Source: an uncultured Bacillota bacterium
GTDB taxonomy: Bacteria; Bacillota_I; Bacilli_A; RFN20; CAG-826
Direction: 5' to 3'
Assembly (NCBI GenBank): GCA_937876465.1
Contig: CALEHV010000052.1
Location: 1 to 55,255, forward strand
Length of the DNA: 55,255 nucleotides
The notes beneath the pieces are model-generated. The model was not told the DNA's origin. It saw only the letters and a program-made list of their open reading frames with translations, and did not search any database. Position 1 is the stretch's first letter. Each line of letters opens with the position of its first letter. Of this stretch, positions 17,344-24,907 are shown piece after piece. A program made the position numbers and the translations under genes.

Positions 17344-20256
17344 TTAATTATGTTGTCTGCGTCTACGAATGTAGAAGAATGCGCCAACAGAAGTTATGCC
17401 AACTAATGTAACAATAACAATAATTGAAACAGTATTGTCACTATTACTATTAATAATCATGTTAGGCATATATCCAGCTGGTGAAACACTACGACCCATA
17501 AAGTTGGTAATCTCAGTATATGTACTATAACGTTCAATAATCTTATCGTATCTAGCTGTAAGTTCATCTTCAGTTGTAGCAATAATATTACGGTTGTCTT
17601 CTGATAAAGTAGCAAATTGAGTTGCGGCTTTTGGCCAAGCTTCACGAAGTGCAGTTATATCAGTTTCGATACCTTGACTATCACATGCTTCAGTAAAGAT
17701 ATTATTGAAGTTGTCTCTATACATATCTTTTTCTTCGATTAATTCAATATCAAAACTAGTACTTGCAGCTGATAATTGTTTATAACTACGGAAGTCATAA
17801 GCACCAGTATTATAAGCACCTAAATACCTTGTTTGAGTTCCATCGGAACAAGACAATGTATAGAAATCATTATCATTTATTTCAATAGTCCAAACTGGGA
17901 AATTTTCAGTGCATGTCTTTGATCTAACACCAGCGTTATCGTTGATTACATAAAGATAATATACTTCCCCTTCAATATTTTCGGAAATAGTGTATGAATT
18001 ATTTGCAACTAATGTAAAGTTCCATGCTCTGCTTAATGTTTTATCGCTTTGAACCGGGTCTGCCTTTGCACTAATTTTTGCACCGCTTAATACCTTTGTA
18101 ACTTCAACTTCGCTTTCAGTGTGTGTGTTGGCAATAAAGTATCTACCATTTGCGATAGGCCCAGTTATTTCGTTGACAGTAACATTAAATGTTGTTGTCT
18201 TACTTCCGAAAGTAACTGTAATTGTTTGAGTTCCAACTACTGTTAAAGTTTCCGGAGCAAATGTACATGAGGCTGTAACATCAGCAGTTGAGCCGCCAAC
18301 ATATGTTGCAGTAACAACAATACCAGTTGTATCTAATGGTTCGTTTTGCGAATAGACAGTTTTATTTGGCATTTTAGTAACAGCAATACTGTCGATTTCT
18401 CTTCCTGTGACTGTAATTGCTTGATCAACGCTTACAGATCCGTAACCTTCTTCTGCATAAGTAATAGTTACTTTTACATCAGCGGTTGATAATGAACCAT
18501 TTGGAGACCATGTAACTCCTGAAGTTGAAGTAGTAATGTTAGTTTTTGTACTTCCGTCATCATAAGTTGCAGTTAAAACCATTCCGGTTCCGTCAAAGGA
18601 TTCACCTTCGTTATATGAAGTTTTATCTGGCTCGGTTAAAACCGCTAAGGATGATAAAGTTTTCTTAACTGTAATTTTTGTAGAAACATTTTCGCAGCCT
18701 GTAAATGAAGCAACAACATAAGCTGTTCCATCTAAACAGCCTGTTACTGTTGTAGAGTTTCCATTATCAACTTTTGAAACGACATTGCTTGAATCTTGGA
18801 TTGCCCAGGTAACTGTGCCACTAGTATTTGTTAATGTGGCAGTCAATGTAACTGTGCCACCAACACTTAAATCAGTAACTCCACTTGCTTCGACAGTTAT
18901 GTATGGATCGTTAGAAACTTTTTTATAAAGAGTTAAAGCTTTACCAGTTCCTGAAGCATAACATGCCCATCCGTAGGTAGTATTATTTCTTAAATATTTA
19001 TTCGCTGGATCGCTTGAAGCTTGAGATCTGCCTAAGTTTTCAAATTCAAAAGCTCCTTCGGAAACAGAGATTGTCCATTTTGATAAATCAGTATCACACT
19101 CGTCTAATAATGCGGCTTGGTTTTTAGAAGTTGTTCCTGCAGCGTATTTTGAATTTGCTGCATTTCGCAACGACCAGTAATCACCATTTTTTTCTATGTG
19201 CCACACAATTGATTTGTCTGGATTAACAATCTTATCGGATGATATTGTTGGCATGGTGCCGTTTGTTAACCTGTTACTAACAATTGTATTTCCTAAAACA
19301 TAGGCATTATTAGAAACAAGTACATAATCTCCTGCAACAATTGCATTAGTGTATTTTTCATATTCATCAACAGTTATACCTGAAACAGTTAATGTAAAAT
19401 CAATCTTAACGGTTGGAGTTGCATTTGATGCTATCGATAGATGATAAATTCCATTATTAGAGAAAGTAATTGCGCAATCTCCGTTTTCATCAACATCTCC
19501 AATCGATAAACCTGTCGTCTCAGAACTTGTTATTGCATAGTCAGAATCGTCTTCTCCGGATTCATAAGAAACCTCAGCATTAACAACATACTCAGTCGAT
19601 GAGGATGCATCAAATACTAAAGATGAACCATTTTCAATTTCGTTAGCATCAGGATCTAATGCGTAAATACTCGTAGCAGTTTTTGAACTTCCAATCTTTT
19701 TAAATAGCTGTGAGCAATTGTTTGATGAAGCATAATATCTAAAGTTAGAATTTTGTCCATACCAAGTCAAAACCCTTCCGCCATTACCTTTAATTTCAAT
19801 TTTGTTATTAGAGTAAGAAATTTCATTGTCCAAATTGCTTGTCCAAGTATTTGAAGAATCAATACCATTTGAATTTGCGTTTCTACCAATGTAAATACCG
19901 TTTAACATAACAGTATATTTTCCTTGGGTGCTACTTTTTGCAATTACAATAGAATTGCTATCATCAACAGAAATGGTCTTATCAACAATAGTTACATCTT
20001 TTCCACTAACAGTTGTGCTGCCGGAAGAAAATGATGAACCTTCAAGATATTTTACGGTATTAGAATTACCATTACATAAAATGTATTCTCCTGACCAATC
20101 AGATAATGCAGAGCTTACTAATTCCCATTGCTGAGAAGCAGCATTAGCTTCAACAGGTTCTTTTTCAAGTGCCTTAGAACCAATAACTGCGCCAACACTA
20201 GCGACCATTGTTAAACCAATAAATCCTGCTGCGAGTTTTGTAAATAATTTGTTCAT
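17344..20256 (-). CDS. Surface protein 2, Ig-like domains, paralogous ends
   Basis: 970 residues. Signal peptide MNKLFTKLAAGFIGLTMVAS, processed near residues 38-41, differs from surface protein 1 at few positions. Then two trefoil-like modules (about 42-195 and 300-450, the second containing SDKIVNPDKSIVWHIEKNGD), a Big_2-like segment (ITVEASGVTDLSVGGTVTLT), two Big_3-type domains (TEPDKTSYNEGESFDGTGM and MPNKTVYSQNEPLDTTGI), another trefoil-like part, a helical region, and a final membrane helix with GAFFYIRRRRQHN. There is no LPXTG. The middle differs from surface protein 1 while both ends match, a mosaic pattern. RBS AAAGGAG lies about 11 bases before the ATG. Confidence 0.87.
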   Translation of the reverse strand: MNKLFTKLAAGFIGLTMVASVGAVIGSKALEKEPVEANAASQQWELVSSALSDWSGEYILCNGNSNTVKYLEGSSFSSGSTTVSGKDVTIVDKTISVDDSNSIVIAKSSTQGKYTVMLNGIYIGRNANSNGIDSSNTWTSNLDNEISYSNNKIEIKGNGGRVLTWYGQNSNFRYYASSNNCSQLFKKIGSSKTATSIYALDPDANEIENGSSLVFDASSSTEYVVNAEVSYESGEDDSDYAITSSETTGLSIGDVDENGDCAITFSNNGIYHLSIASNATPTVKIDFTLTVSGITVDEYEKYTNAIVAGDYVLVSNNAYVLGNTIVSNRLTNGTMPTISSDKIVNPDKSIVWHIEKNGDYWSLRNAANSKYAAGTTSKNQAALLDECDTDLSKWTISVSEGAFEFENLGRSQASSDPANKYLRNNTTYGWACYASGTGKALTLYKKVSNDPYITVEASGVTDLSVGGTVTLTATLTNTSGTVTWAIQDSSNVVSKVDNGNSTTVTGCLDGTAYVVASFTGCENVSTKITVKKTLSSLAVLTEPDKTSYNEGESFDGTGMVLTATYDDGSTKTNITTSTSGVTWSPNGSLSTADVKVTITYAEEGYGSVSVDQAITVTGREIDSIAVTKMPNKTVYSQNEPLDTTGIVVTATYVGGSTADVTASCTFAPETLTVVGTQTITVTFGSKTTTFNVTVNEITGPIANGRYFIANTHTESEVEVTKVLSGAKISAKADPVQSDKTLSRAWNFTLVANNSYTISENIEGEVYYLYVINDNAGVRSKTCTENFPVWTIEINDNDFYTLSCSDGTQTRYLGAYNTGAYDFRSYKQLSAASTSFDIELIEEKDMYRDNFNNIFTEACDSQGIETDITALREAWPKAATQFATLSEDNRNIIATTEDELTARYDKIIERYSTYTEITNFMGRSVSPAGYMPNMIINSNSDNTVSIIVIVTLVGITSVGAFFYIRRRRQHN

Positions 20257-20528
20257 ATTTTATATTTTTCTCCTTTCTTTTTACCTCCAAGAACAAGTCT
20301 TGTGAGGACGAACATATTCGCGACTAAAAAATTGTTTAGACAAAAGTGAAAACTTTTAATTAGTCACTTATAAGGAGAATTTTCTCTTTTCTAAATAAAA
20401 TGTTATGCATCGACACTCTACTTTAATAGAAAAGGAAAAAATCCTTATCGTTGAAGGAGAGAGTAAATTATATTTAGAAATTCACTAGCCAACTGAACTT
20501 TCCTAGATAATGTACGCTTACCTTCGCG
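20257..20528 (-). promoter_or_regulatory. Structured leader RNA of surface protein 2
   Basis: About 270 bases from the predicted start near 20528 to the ATG. It carries the same 19-base core, TGTTATGCATCGACACTCT on the plus strand (20401-20419). The core is enclosed by a helix joining 20442-20448 (TCCTTAT) to 20370-20376 (ATAAGGA), different bases from copy 1 but the same place. The upstream hairpin has stem TTCA/TGAA and loop GTTGGCTAG (20481-20497), again with changed but still complementary stem bases. A GAAGG/CCTTC pairing (20453-20457 with 20521-20525) could close the 5' domain. Confidence 0.6.
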
Positions 20529-20534
20529 CTATAT

Positions 20535-20562
20535 AGTATACATATATCGCATATATATGCAA
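20535..20562 (-). promoter_or_regulatory. Promoter of surface protein 2
   Basis: TTGCAT (20557-20562) and TATACT (20535-20540) on the minus strand with a 16-base spacer. Predicted start near 20528, at the 5' edge of the structured leader. Unlike its paralogue it has no repeat in the spacer. Confidence 0.6.
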
Positions 20563-20604
20563 GTAAATGGGGAATATAAGCTATATTTTGGCAAAACAAA
20601 ATAT

Positions 20605-20629
20605 CAAAAAAGAGCTGCCGATTGGCAAC
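20605..20629 (-). terminator. Terminator of the nucleotidyltransferase gene
   Basis: GCTGCC (20614-20619), loop GATT, GGCAAC (20624-20629); the six-base stem includes one G-U pair, and a T run follows on the minus strand. It stands about 180 bases after the nucleotidyltransferase stop and just upstream of the surface protein 2 promoter. The 180 bases between show nothing recognisable. Confidence 0.6.
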
Positions 20630-20807
20630 CCATATTTTGTTAATAAAGATTGGCAATTATTTGAATATTTAAAGTCGTAACTTTTATATGGATTGTTATT
20701 CTAGCATAAGGTCAAAGTAAATATACTTGTGGCAGCAAATAATATTACTTTAACTTCTTTGTAACACTGAATTTCATATTTAGTTTAAACACACTTTTTT
20801 AAAAAAA

Positions 20808-21710
20808 TTAATATAAACCTTTTTTGTAAACACCCTTATTTACTAATTTTTTAATTGATTTAACAACAAATGGTTTGTCTTCTTTATAAGTGACTCCAAA
20901 CCATACTGATGGGGTGGATAATAGCTTCAAAGAAGCTTTTCCTTCTTTTACAAGTTCCCCAACAACATCAGGAATTAAATATTCTGCTTTTAAATCACCT
21001 TCATGATTTTTAAGGAAAATAGGAAATTTTTCTTCTAAGTGTTTGATAATATCTTTGCTAAAAGCAAATAAGTTCATAGAAACTAAACGGTCTTTTTCTA
21101 CAAAATATTTTTCATTTGTTTCCAAAACTGTTCCTTCAATTTCGCCATCTTTGTTATAAACAAGAGATGATTCAAGAATCTTGGTTAAGAAGTGATTATC
21201 ATCATAATAACAAACACCACGTTTTACTGATCCGTTTTCTGTCATTGTGTTGGAAACTTTAAATGCAATATTTGCATATTTGCCTTCTGCATTTTCTTTT
21301 AATGAAGCTAAATAATTATATGCAACTTCATATGTTTCTTTTCCGTAGAAATCATCGCCGTTAATAATAATAAAATTATCTTTAATTAGTTTACGTGCAG
21401 CATAGATTGCGTGAGCAGTCCCCCATGGTTTAACTCTTTCTGCAGGGCATTTAAACCCTTCAGGAAGATCGTTTAAATCTTGGAATGCATATTCAGTTTT
21501 AATAATTGGTTCAACACGTTTTCCAATTGTTTCTCTAAATATTTCATAATGTTCTTTTTTAATAACAAAAATTACAGAATCAAAGCCTGCTCTTTTGGCA
21601 TCAAAAATCGAATAATCTAAAATGAAGTTACCTGCTTCATCCATTGGTTCCATTTGTTTGAGTCCACCGAAACGTGAGCCCATACCTGCTGCTAATATAA
21701 CTAATTGCAT
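20808..21710 (-). CDS. Sugar-phosphate nucleotidyltransferase
   Basis: 300 residues. The N-terminal nucleotide-binding signature LAAGMGSRFGGLKQMEP is at residues 6-22, and metal-binding NGDDFYGKE near 115. This places it in the NTP-transferase superfamily that joins a sugar-1-phosphate (or phosphocholine-type group) to an NTP. The short GxG-R-GG-KQ form is not that of GlmU or typical GalU, and the sugar cannot be named. It lies alone between the surface-protein genes and an IS remnant. No clear ribosome binding site precedes its ATG; instead a conserved pseudoknot-like element lies directly upstream, shared with rpmH. Confidence 0.88.
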   Translation of the reverse strand: MQLVILAAGMGSRFGGLKQMEPMDEAGNFILDYSIFDAKRAGFDSVIFVIKKEHYEIFRETIGKRVEPIIKTEYAFQDLNDLPEGFKCPAERVKPWGTAHAIYAARKLIKDNFIIINGDDFYGKETYEVAYNYLASLKENAEGKYANIAFKVSNTMTENGSVKRGVCYYDDNHFLTKILESSLVYNKDGEIEGTVLETNEKYFVEKDRLVSMNLFAFSKDIIKHLEEKFPIFLKNHEGDLKAEYLIPDVVGELVKEGKASLKLLSTPSVWFGVTYKEDKPFVVKSIKKLVNKGVYKKGLY

Positions 21711-21723
21711 ATCATTTTTATGT

Positions 21724-21776
21724 ATTATCTAGCTATTCCCGGATTTAACTAGATAACACTTTCTTTCTCCGGGATA
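21724..21776 (-). promoter_or_regulatory. Pseudoknot-like leader element, copy 1
   Basis: On the minus strand: CCCGGA (21768-21773), an AG-rich linker, a hairpin with TTATCTAG (21749-21756) pairing to CTAGATAA (21725-21732), and in its loop TCCGGG (21738-21743), complementary to the first segment. This would form an H-type pseudoknot. A near copy sits upstream of rpmH at 55206-55255. It ends 14 bases before the start codon, and the gene has no ordinary ribosome binding site. Confidence 0.55.
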
Positions 21777-21779
21777 TTG

Positions 21780-22415
21780 TGACATACTCCCGCCACTTAA
21801 ATATCACTGTTTTGAAGTGGGGGCTTCTTACTCAAGGAATCCAACGATTCCAGTATCAATAAACTATCCAGCTGTGCCCAGCCTTAATTTGTTTAATTGC
21901 TTTAACTAATATATTTTTAGCAGCATTTTCATCTCTTTTCAATTTCGTTCCACAATATGGACATACATAAGATTGAATAGAAAGATCTTTGACTTTTACG
22001 TTCTTGTAACCACAAATATAGCTAATTTGTGAAGATGCACTTTTGTGTGCGTTTATAAACTTAGAAATATTTGTAATTGAATTCGCATTAAACAAGATAT
22101 GAATATGATCAATGTCATGATTCCAATCTTCTAAGCGGATACTATAATTTTTACATATATTTTTTAAAATTTTAGTCTCAGACTTTCTGAAATTTCATCA
22201 GATATCATTTTTCTACGATATTTGACAACCAAAATTAAATGGTAATGTAGGATGGATACAGAATGTTTTTTACATCAATTTCATAATATTATATTATATA
22301 ATAAATACTATTATTTTAGAATTCGTAGTAAATTTTAGGAAGTACGACTGAATGAAATTCATCCCCCACTTACGCTTTATTTAAGCGTTGAAGATGAGGG
22401 ACTTCTTCCTTACTT
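21780..22415 (-). mobile_element. Decayed IS200/IS605-family element
   Basis: A remnant of about 640 bases, transcribed leftward. The tnpA side ends in a hairpin (ACGCTT/AAGCGT, 22372-22388) beside CCCCCACTT and GAGGGACTTCTT sequence; the other end has a CCACTT/AAGTGG hairpin (about 21795-21820) with GGGGGCTTCTT. Such subterminal hairpins are typical of this family. Between them lie a frameshifted piece of tnpA and the last part of tnpB, so most of both genes has been lost. Confidence 0.75.
21856..22275 (-). pseudogene. Fused tnpA 5' fragment and tnpB 3' fragment
   Basis: The first part reads ILHYHLILVVKYRRKMISDE, then after a frameshift RLEDWNHDIDHIHILFNANS and SKFINAHKSASSQ, which is the N-terminal half of an IS200-type TnpA including its HUH motif (HIH). 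It then passes directly into YICGYKNVKVKDLSIQSYVC and PYCGTKLKRDENAAKNIL, the zinc ribbon and last RuvC segment of TnpB. One zinc-ribbon cysteine appears lost. The TnpA catalytic tyrosine and most of TnpB are missing, so neither is active. The last 79 codons remain open. Confidence 0.8.
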
Positions 22416-22486
22416 AGTTAAAAAATTACATTAGCAGCTTTTCATAATTTTTGTGTATAAGTAAAGTTTCTTACAAGGAGGTCTCT

Positions 22487-22672
22487 ACGGCAAAAATTAT
22501 CGAAGAAGGATTAAATAAGACTTACATTCAAACATGTGAGTATTGTGGAACCAAATTTGAATATGAAAAGAAAGAACTTGGATATAGAACATGGTACAGA
22601 CATGGATTCATCTATTGTCCGAAGTGTGGCAAGCCTTTACGCCATAAAGAAGAATACGCAAAAAGCGAATAG
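22487..22672 (+). CDS. Small zinc-ribbon protein with ACG start
   Basis: 61 residues with two CxxC pairs, CEYCGTKFEY and YCPKCGKPLRH, forming a likely zinc ribbon. The start is taken as ACG at 22487-22489, because a perfect AAGGAGG (22475-22481) lies 5 bases before it and the next codons GCA AAA ATT resemble a usual gene start. No ATG exists in frame near there. An in-frame TTG at 22451 has no ribosome binding site and would put the AAGGAGG inside the gene. Family unknown; nucleic-acid or protein binding is only a guess from the fold. Confidence 0.65.
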   Translation, partial: TAKIIEEGLNKTYIQTCEYCGTKFEYEKKELGYRTWYRHGFIYCPKCGKPLRHKEEYAKSE

Positions 22673-22692
22673 TCTAAAATTATTTTTACCTA

Positions 22693-22720
22693 TTGATTAA
22701 ATAATCAATTAGACTATACT
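22693..22720 (+). promoter_or_regulatory. Promoter of the 542-residue lipoprotein gene
   Basis: TTGATT (22693-22698), 16-base spacer, TATACT (22715-22720). A purine-rich ribosome binding site, AAGGAAGGAA, follows before the ATG at 22744, so this mRNA has a normal leader. Confidence 0.6.
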
Positions 22721-22743
22721 TTAGAGAAAGAAGGAAGGAACTT

Positions 22744-24372
22744 ATGAAAAAATTCAAATTAGTATTCTTATCAATGTTATTCCCATTGATGGCTGGTTGT
22801 GGTACTCAAGCAGAGCCAGCAAAAGTCTTAAATGTTTCAGCAGTTAACTGCACTGCCAACAACGAGACTAGACTTACTACTGAATATGCTACTAATACAT
22901 ATGCATCAATTACTCTTGTTGCAAATGATGAATATGTATTACCAGAAGCAATTCGTGTTTATTCTGGAAATGAAATTATCATGCCAGCAAAATACACATA
23001 CATTGTAAGTGAAAATAAAAAGAGCGCAGACTTCGTTATTAAGATGGACAAGAACTATGAAGTTAGCGTTACTGCAGTTGAAGATATGGAAGTTGTCTAT
23101 GTTGGTAATCACAAACTTACTGAGACAGGCGACTACTCCCGCATTGACCCACAAGGCAAGGAAGTTTCAGTTTACTATTCAAAAGAAGCAAACGAACTTA
23201 CATTAAGAGACGCAATTCTTTCTGAAGCTGTATTTGGTTCAATGACATACACAAATGAAAAAAGTGGAGTTAATGCCAGCTATTTAATTAGTTATACAGG
23301 TACTAGACCATTGACTATCAATCTTTTTGGAGAAAACCATTTTATTTTCCGAGAAAATCCATCAACATTTACAAAAGGCGCTATTATTTCTCTTAATGCT
23401 GGAGAACTCAATATCGTTGGTCCTGGATATAACTACTGTAAAGGCGCAGGCCAAGGCTTCATTGTTTCAAATGGCGATGTCAATTTAAGAGATTGCTTCA
23501 TCAATGCTACAGATTGTGGTGTTTATGGTATTGCCTCACGTTTCTTAAATGTTATCGATAGCACAATTACACTTTATTCAGGCACTGAAAAAGAAGCTAC
23601 TGTTTATGAAAAAGGAATTGACGCAATCGACCTCTCAATCACAAGAAGTACTATTGACATCAAAGGTTTCATGGATGGCGTTTATGCTACATATTTAAGA
23701 ATCTTCAGTTCAAAATTCTTCATTGAATCTCAAACCGGAATTTTCTGTCGTTGGATTTATGGATATGGCGAATTACCACTCGACAATAACTACACAACAT
23801 ATTTGTTTCTTAACTGTACATTAAATGGCATTAAATCATTTGACTTACAAGAATGGCAATATTGCTATTTAGATGTCACTTGTACAAAAGGTACTGCTAT
23901 CTCTTCTCCAGAAAGCACAATTAGATTCTATAATTCTGGTATTAAAGCTGTTAGTGAAGCATCTGGTGATGGAATTGAAGCATTTAGATTAACTATTTCT
24001 GGTTCAAAAGTATATGCAGAAAATCATCATCCAAAGTTAAGTGCTATCAGATGTTCAACTCTTCCAACATCAGAAGAAGGCGCTGATAAACAAGCATTTA
24101 TTAGAATTAACGATTCTCTTGTTCAAGTAAAGAGTCCATACGCTGGTTTAAGCGGACATGGTTCATTACAAGTTAATGGTAAAGCAGAATATGCAGATGA
24201 AAATAACCATTACTTACAAAAGAAAGTTGATAATACAAAATTCTTAAATGTTTGGGGTATTTTCCCTCTCTCAATGACCGATTTCGATTACGAAACTGTT
24301 GCAGGTTCTCCTTCAACAGCTCACCCAATCGGTTGTGCAACCGAATTTACCTTAAATGCACATGTTGCTTAA
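22744..24372 (+). CDS. Lipoprotein with beta-helix-like middle
   Basis: 542 residues. Lipoprotein signal with lipobox LMAGC (cysteine near 19). After a beta-rich N-terminal domain (about 25-130) the middle contains repeating strands with small, polar and aromatic residues (INLFGENHFIF, GELNIVGPGYNYC, GDVNLRDCFINATDCG, LNVIDSTITLYSG), the pattern of a right-handed parallel beta-helix as in carbohydrate-active or adhesin proteins. No catalytic signature seen. Monocistronic: own promoter and a strong terminator. Confidence 0.8.
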   Translation: MKKFKLVFLSMLFPLMAGCGTQAEPAKVLNVSAVNCTANNETRLTTEYATNTYASITLVANDEYVLPEAIRVYSGNEIIMPAKYTYIVSENKKSADFVIKMDKNYEVSVTAVEDMEVVYVGNHKLTETGDYSRIDPQGKEVSVYYSKEANELTLRDAILSEAVFGSMTYTNEKSGVNASYLISYTGTRPLTINLFGENHFIFRENPSTFTKGAIISLNAGELNIVGPGYNYCKGAGQGFIVSNGDVNLRDCFINATDCGVYGIASRFLNVIDSTITLYSGTEKEATVYEKGIDAIDLSITRSTIDIKGFMDGVYATYLRIFSSKFFIESQTGIFCRWIYGYGELPLDNNYTTYLFLNCTLNGIKSFDLQEWQYCYLDVTCTKGTAISSPESTIRFYNSGIKAVSEASGDGIEAFRLTISGSKVYAENHHPKLSAIRCSTLPTSEEGADKQAFIRINDSLVQVKSPYAGLSGHGSLQVNGKAEYADENNHYLQKKVDNTKFLNVWGIFPLSMTDFDYETVAGSPSTAHPIGCATEFTLNAHVA

Positions 24373-24391
24373 TTAAGGATATCAATTATAT

Positions 24392-24421
24392 GGATGCTAA
24401 GTTAACTCTTGGCATCCTTTT
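24392..24421 (+). terminator. Terminator of the 542-residue lipoprotein
   Basis: GGATGCTAAG pairs with CTTGGCATCC (ending 24417, one G-U pair), then a T-rich run on the plus strand. Confidence 0.9.
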
Positions 24422-24460
24422 CTTTTCACATTTTCTTCAATTGAGCATTCTTATAATTGA

Positions 24461-24515
24461 ATATGAATAATTGTTCATATAATAATTGACAAATATGAAT
24501 ATTGGTTCATATAAT
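24461..24515 (+). promoter_or_regulatory. arsR-zntA promoter with two ArsR/SmtB operators
   Basis: Two copies of ATATGAA-N6-TTCATAT lie at 24461-24480 and 24493-24512, starting 32 bases apart (three helical turns). The promoter is TTGACA (24486-24491), 18-base spacer, TATAAT (24510-24515), so the second operator fills the spacer and touches the -10 box. This matches the palindromic operators of ArsR/SmtB metal sensors and implies repression until metal binds the downstream regulator. Confidence 0.85.
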
Positions 24516-24532
24516 ATGTTTGGAGATTAACA

Positions 24533-24907
24533 ATGAGACTATTAACAAAACCAGAAGATAGAACTATTAAACAGATGGAGGAACTATTGAAAGTAACCAG
24601 TGATTTTACTAGGTTAAAGATAATGTATTCTTTGTTGGATGATAGCAAATGCGAATGCAATTGTTCGGATTGCGCATCTTGCAAACATTTGCATTGTATG
24701 ATTGAAAAGTGTGTTAGCGAGATATATAAGGAGATTAACGCTAGTCAATCATTAGTTTCTCATCAATTGAGAGTATTAAAAGAAGCCAGCTTAGTTAAGG
24801 TAAGAAAAGAAGGAACAAAAATATATTACTCACTGAGTGATAGTCATATTAAAGTTTTGCTAAAAATAGTTTACGAACATATTATGGAGGGTAGAGTAAA
24901 TGACTAA
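24533..24907 (+). CDS. ArsR/SmtB-family metal-sensing repressor, Cys-rich
   Basis: 124 residues. Winged helix at about 58-100 (EIYKEINASQSLVSHQLRVL, then KEGTKIYYSL). The last helix has D103, H105, H116 and E119, the DxH...H..E alpha-5 site used by CzrA/SmtB-type Zn/Co sensors. In addition, residues 40-60 form an unusual insertion, CECNCSDCASCKHLHC and a further Cys at 60 (seven Cys, two His), where CadC-type sensors have a short CVC motif. It should repress itself and the exporter gene it overlaps by 8 bases. RBS TTTGGAG precedes the ATG. Confidence 0.9.
   Translation: MRLLTKPEDRTIKQMEELLKVTSDFTRLKIMYSLLDDSKCECNCSDCASCKHLHCMIEKCVSEIYKEINASQSLVSHQLRVLKEASLVKVRKEGTKIYYSLSDSHIKVLLKIVYEHIMEGRVND

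Noticed and set aside
14587..20256. LPXTG sortase anchors in the two large surface proteins
   Set aside because: The residues before the final membrane helix (TSNILGANEND; MPNMIINSNSDN) contain no LPXTG-like motif.
20474..20656. 60-codon minus-strand open frame
   Set aside because: It overlaps the promoter and structured leader of surface protein 2 and has no ribosome binding site or recognisable sequence.
20808..21710. Replacement for the lost GlmU
   Set aside because: It is a short single-domain nucleotidyltransferase without the left-handed beta-helix acetyltransferase, and its N-terminal motif differs from GlmU.
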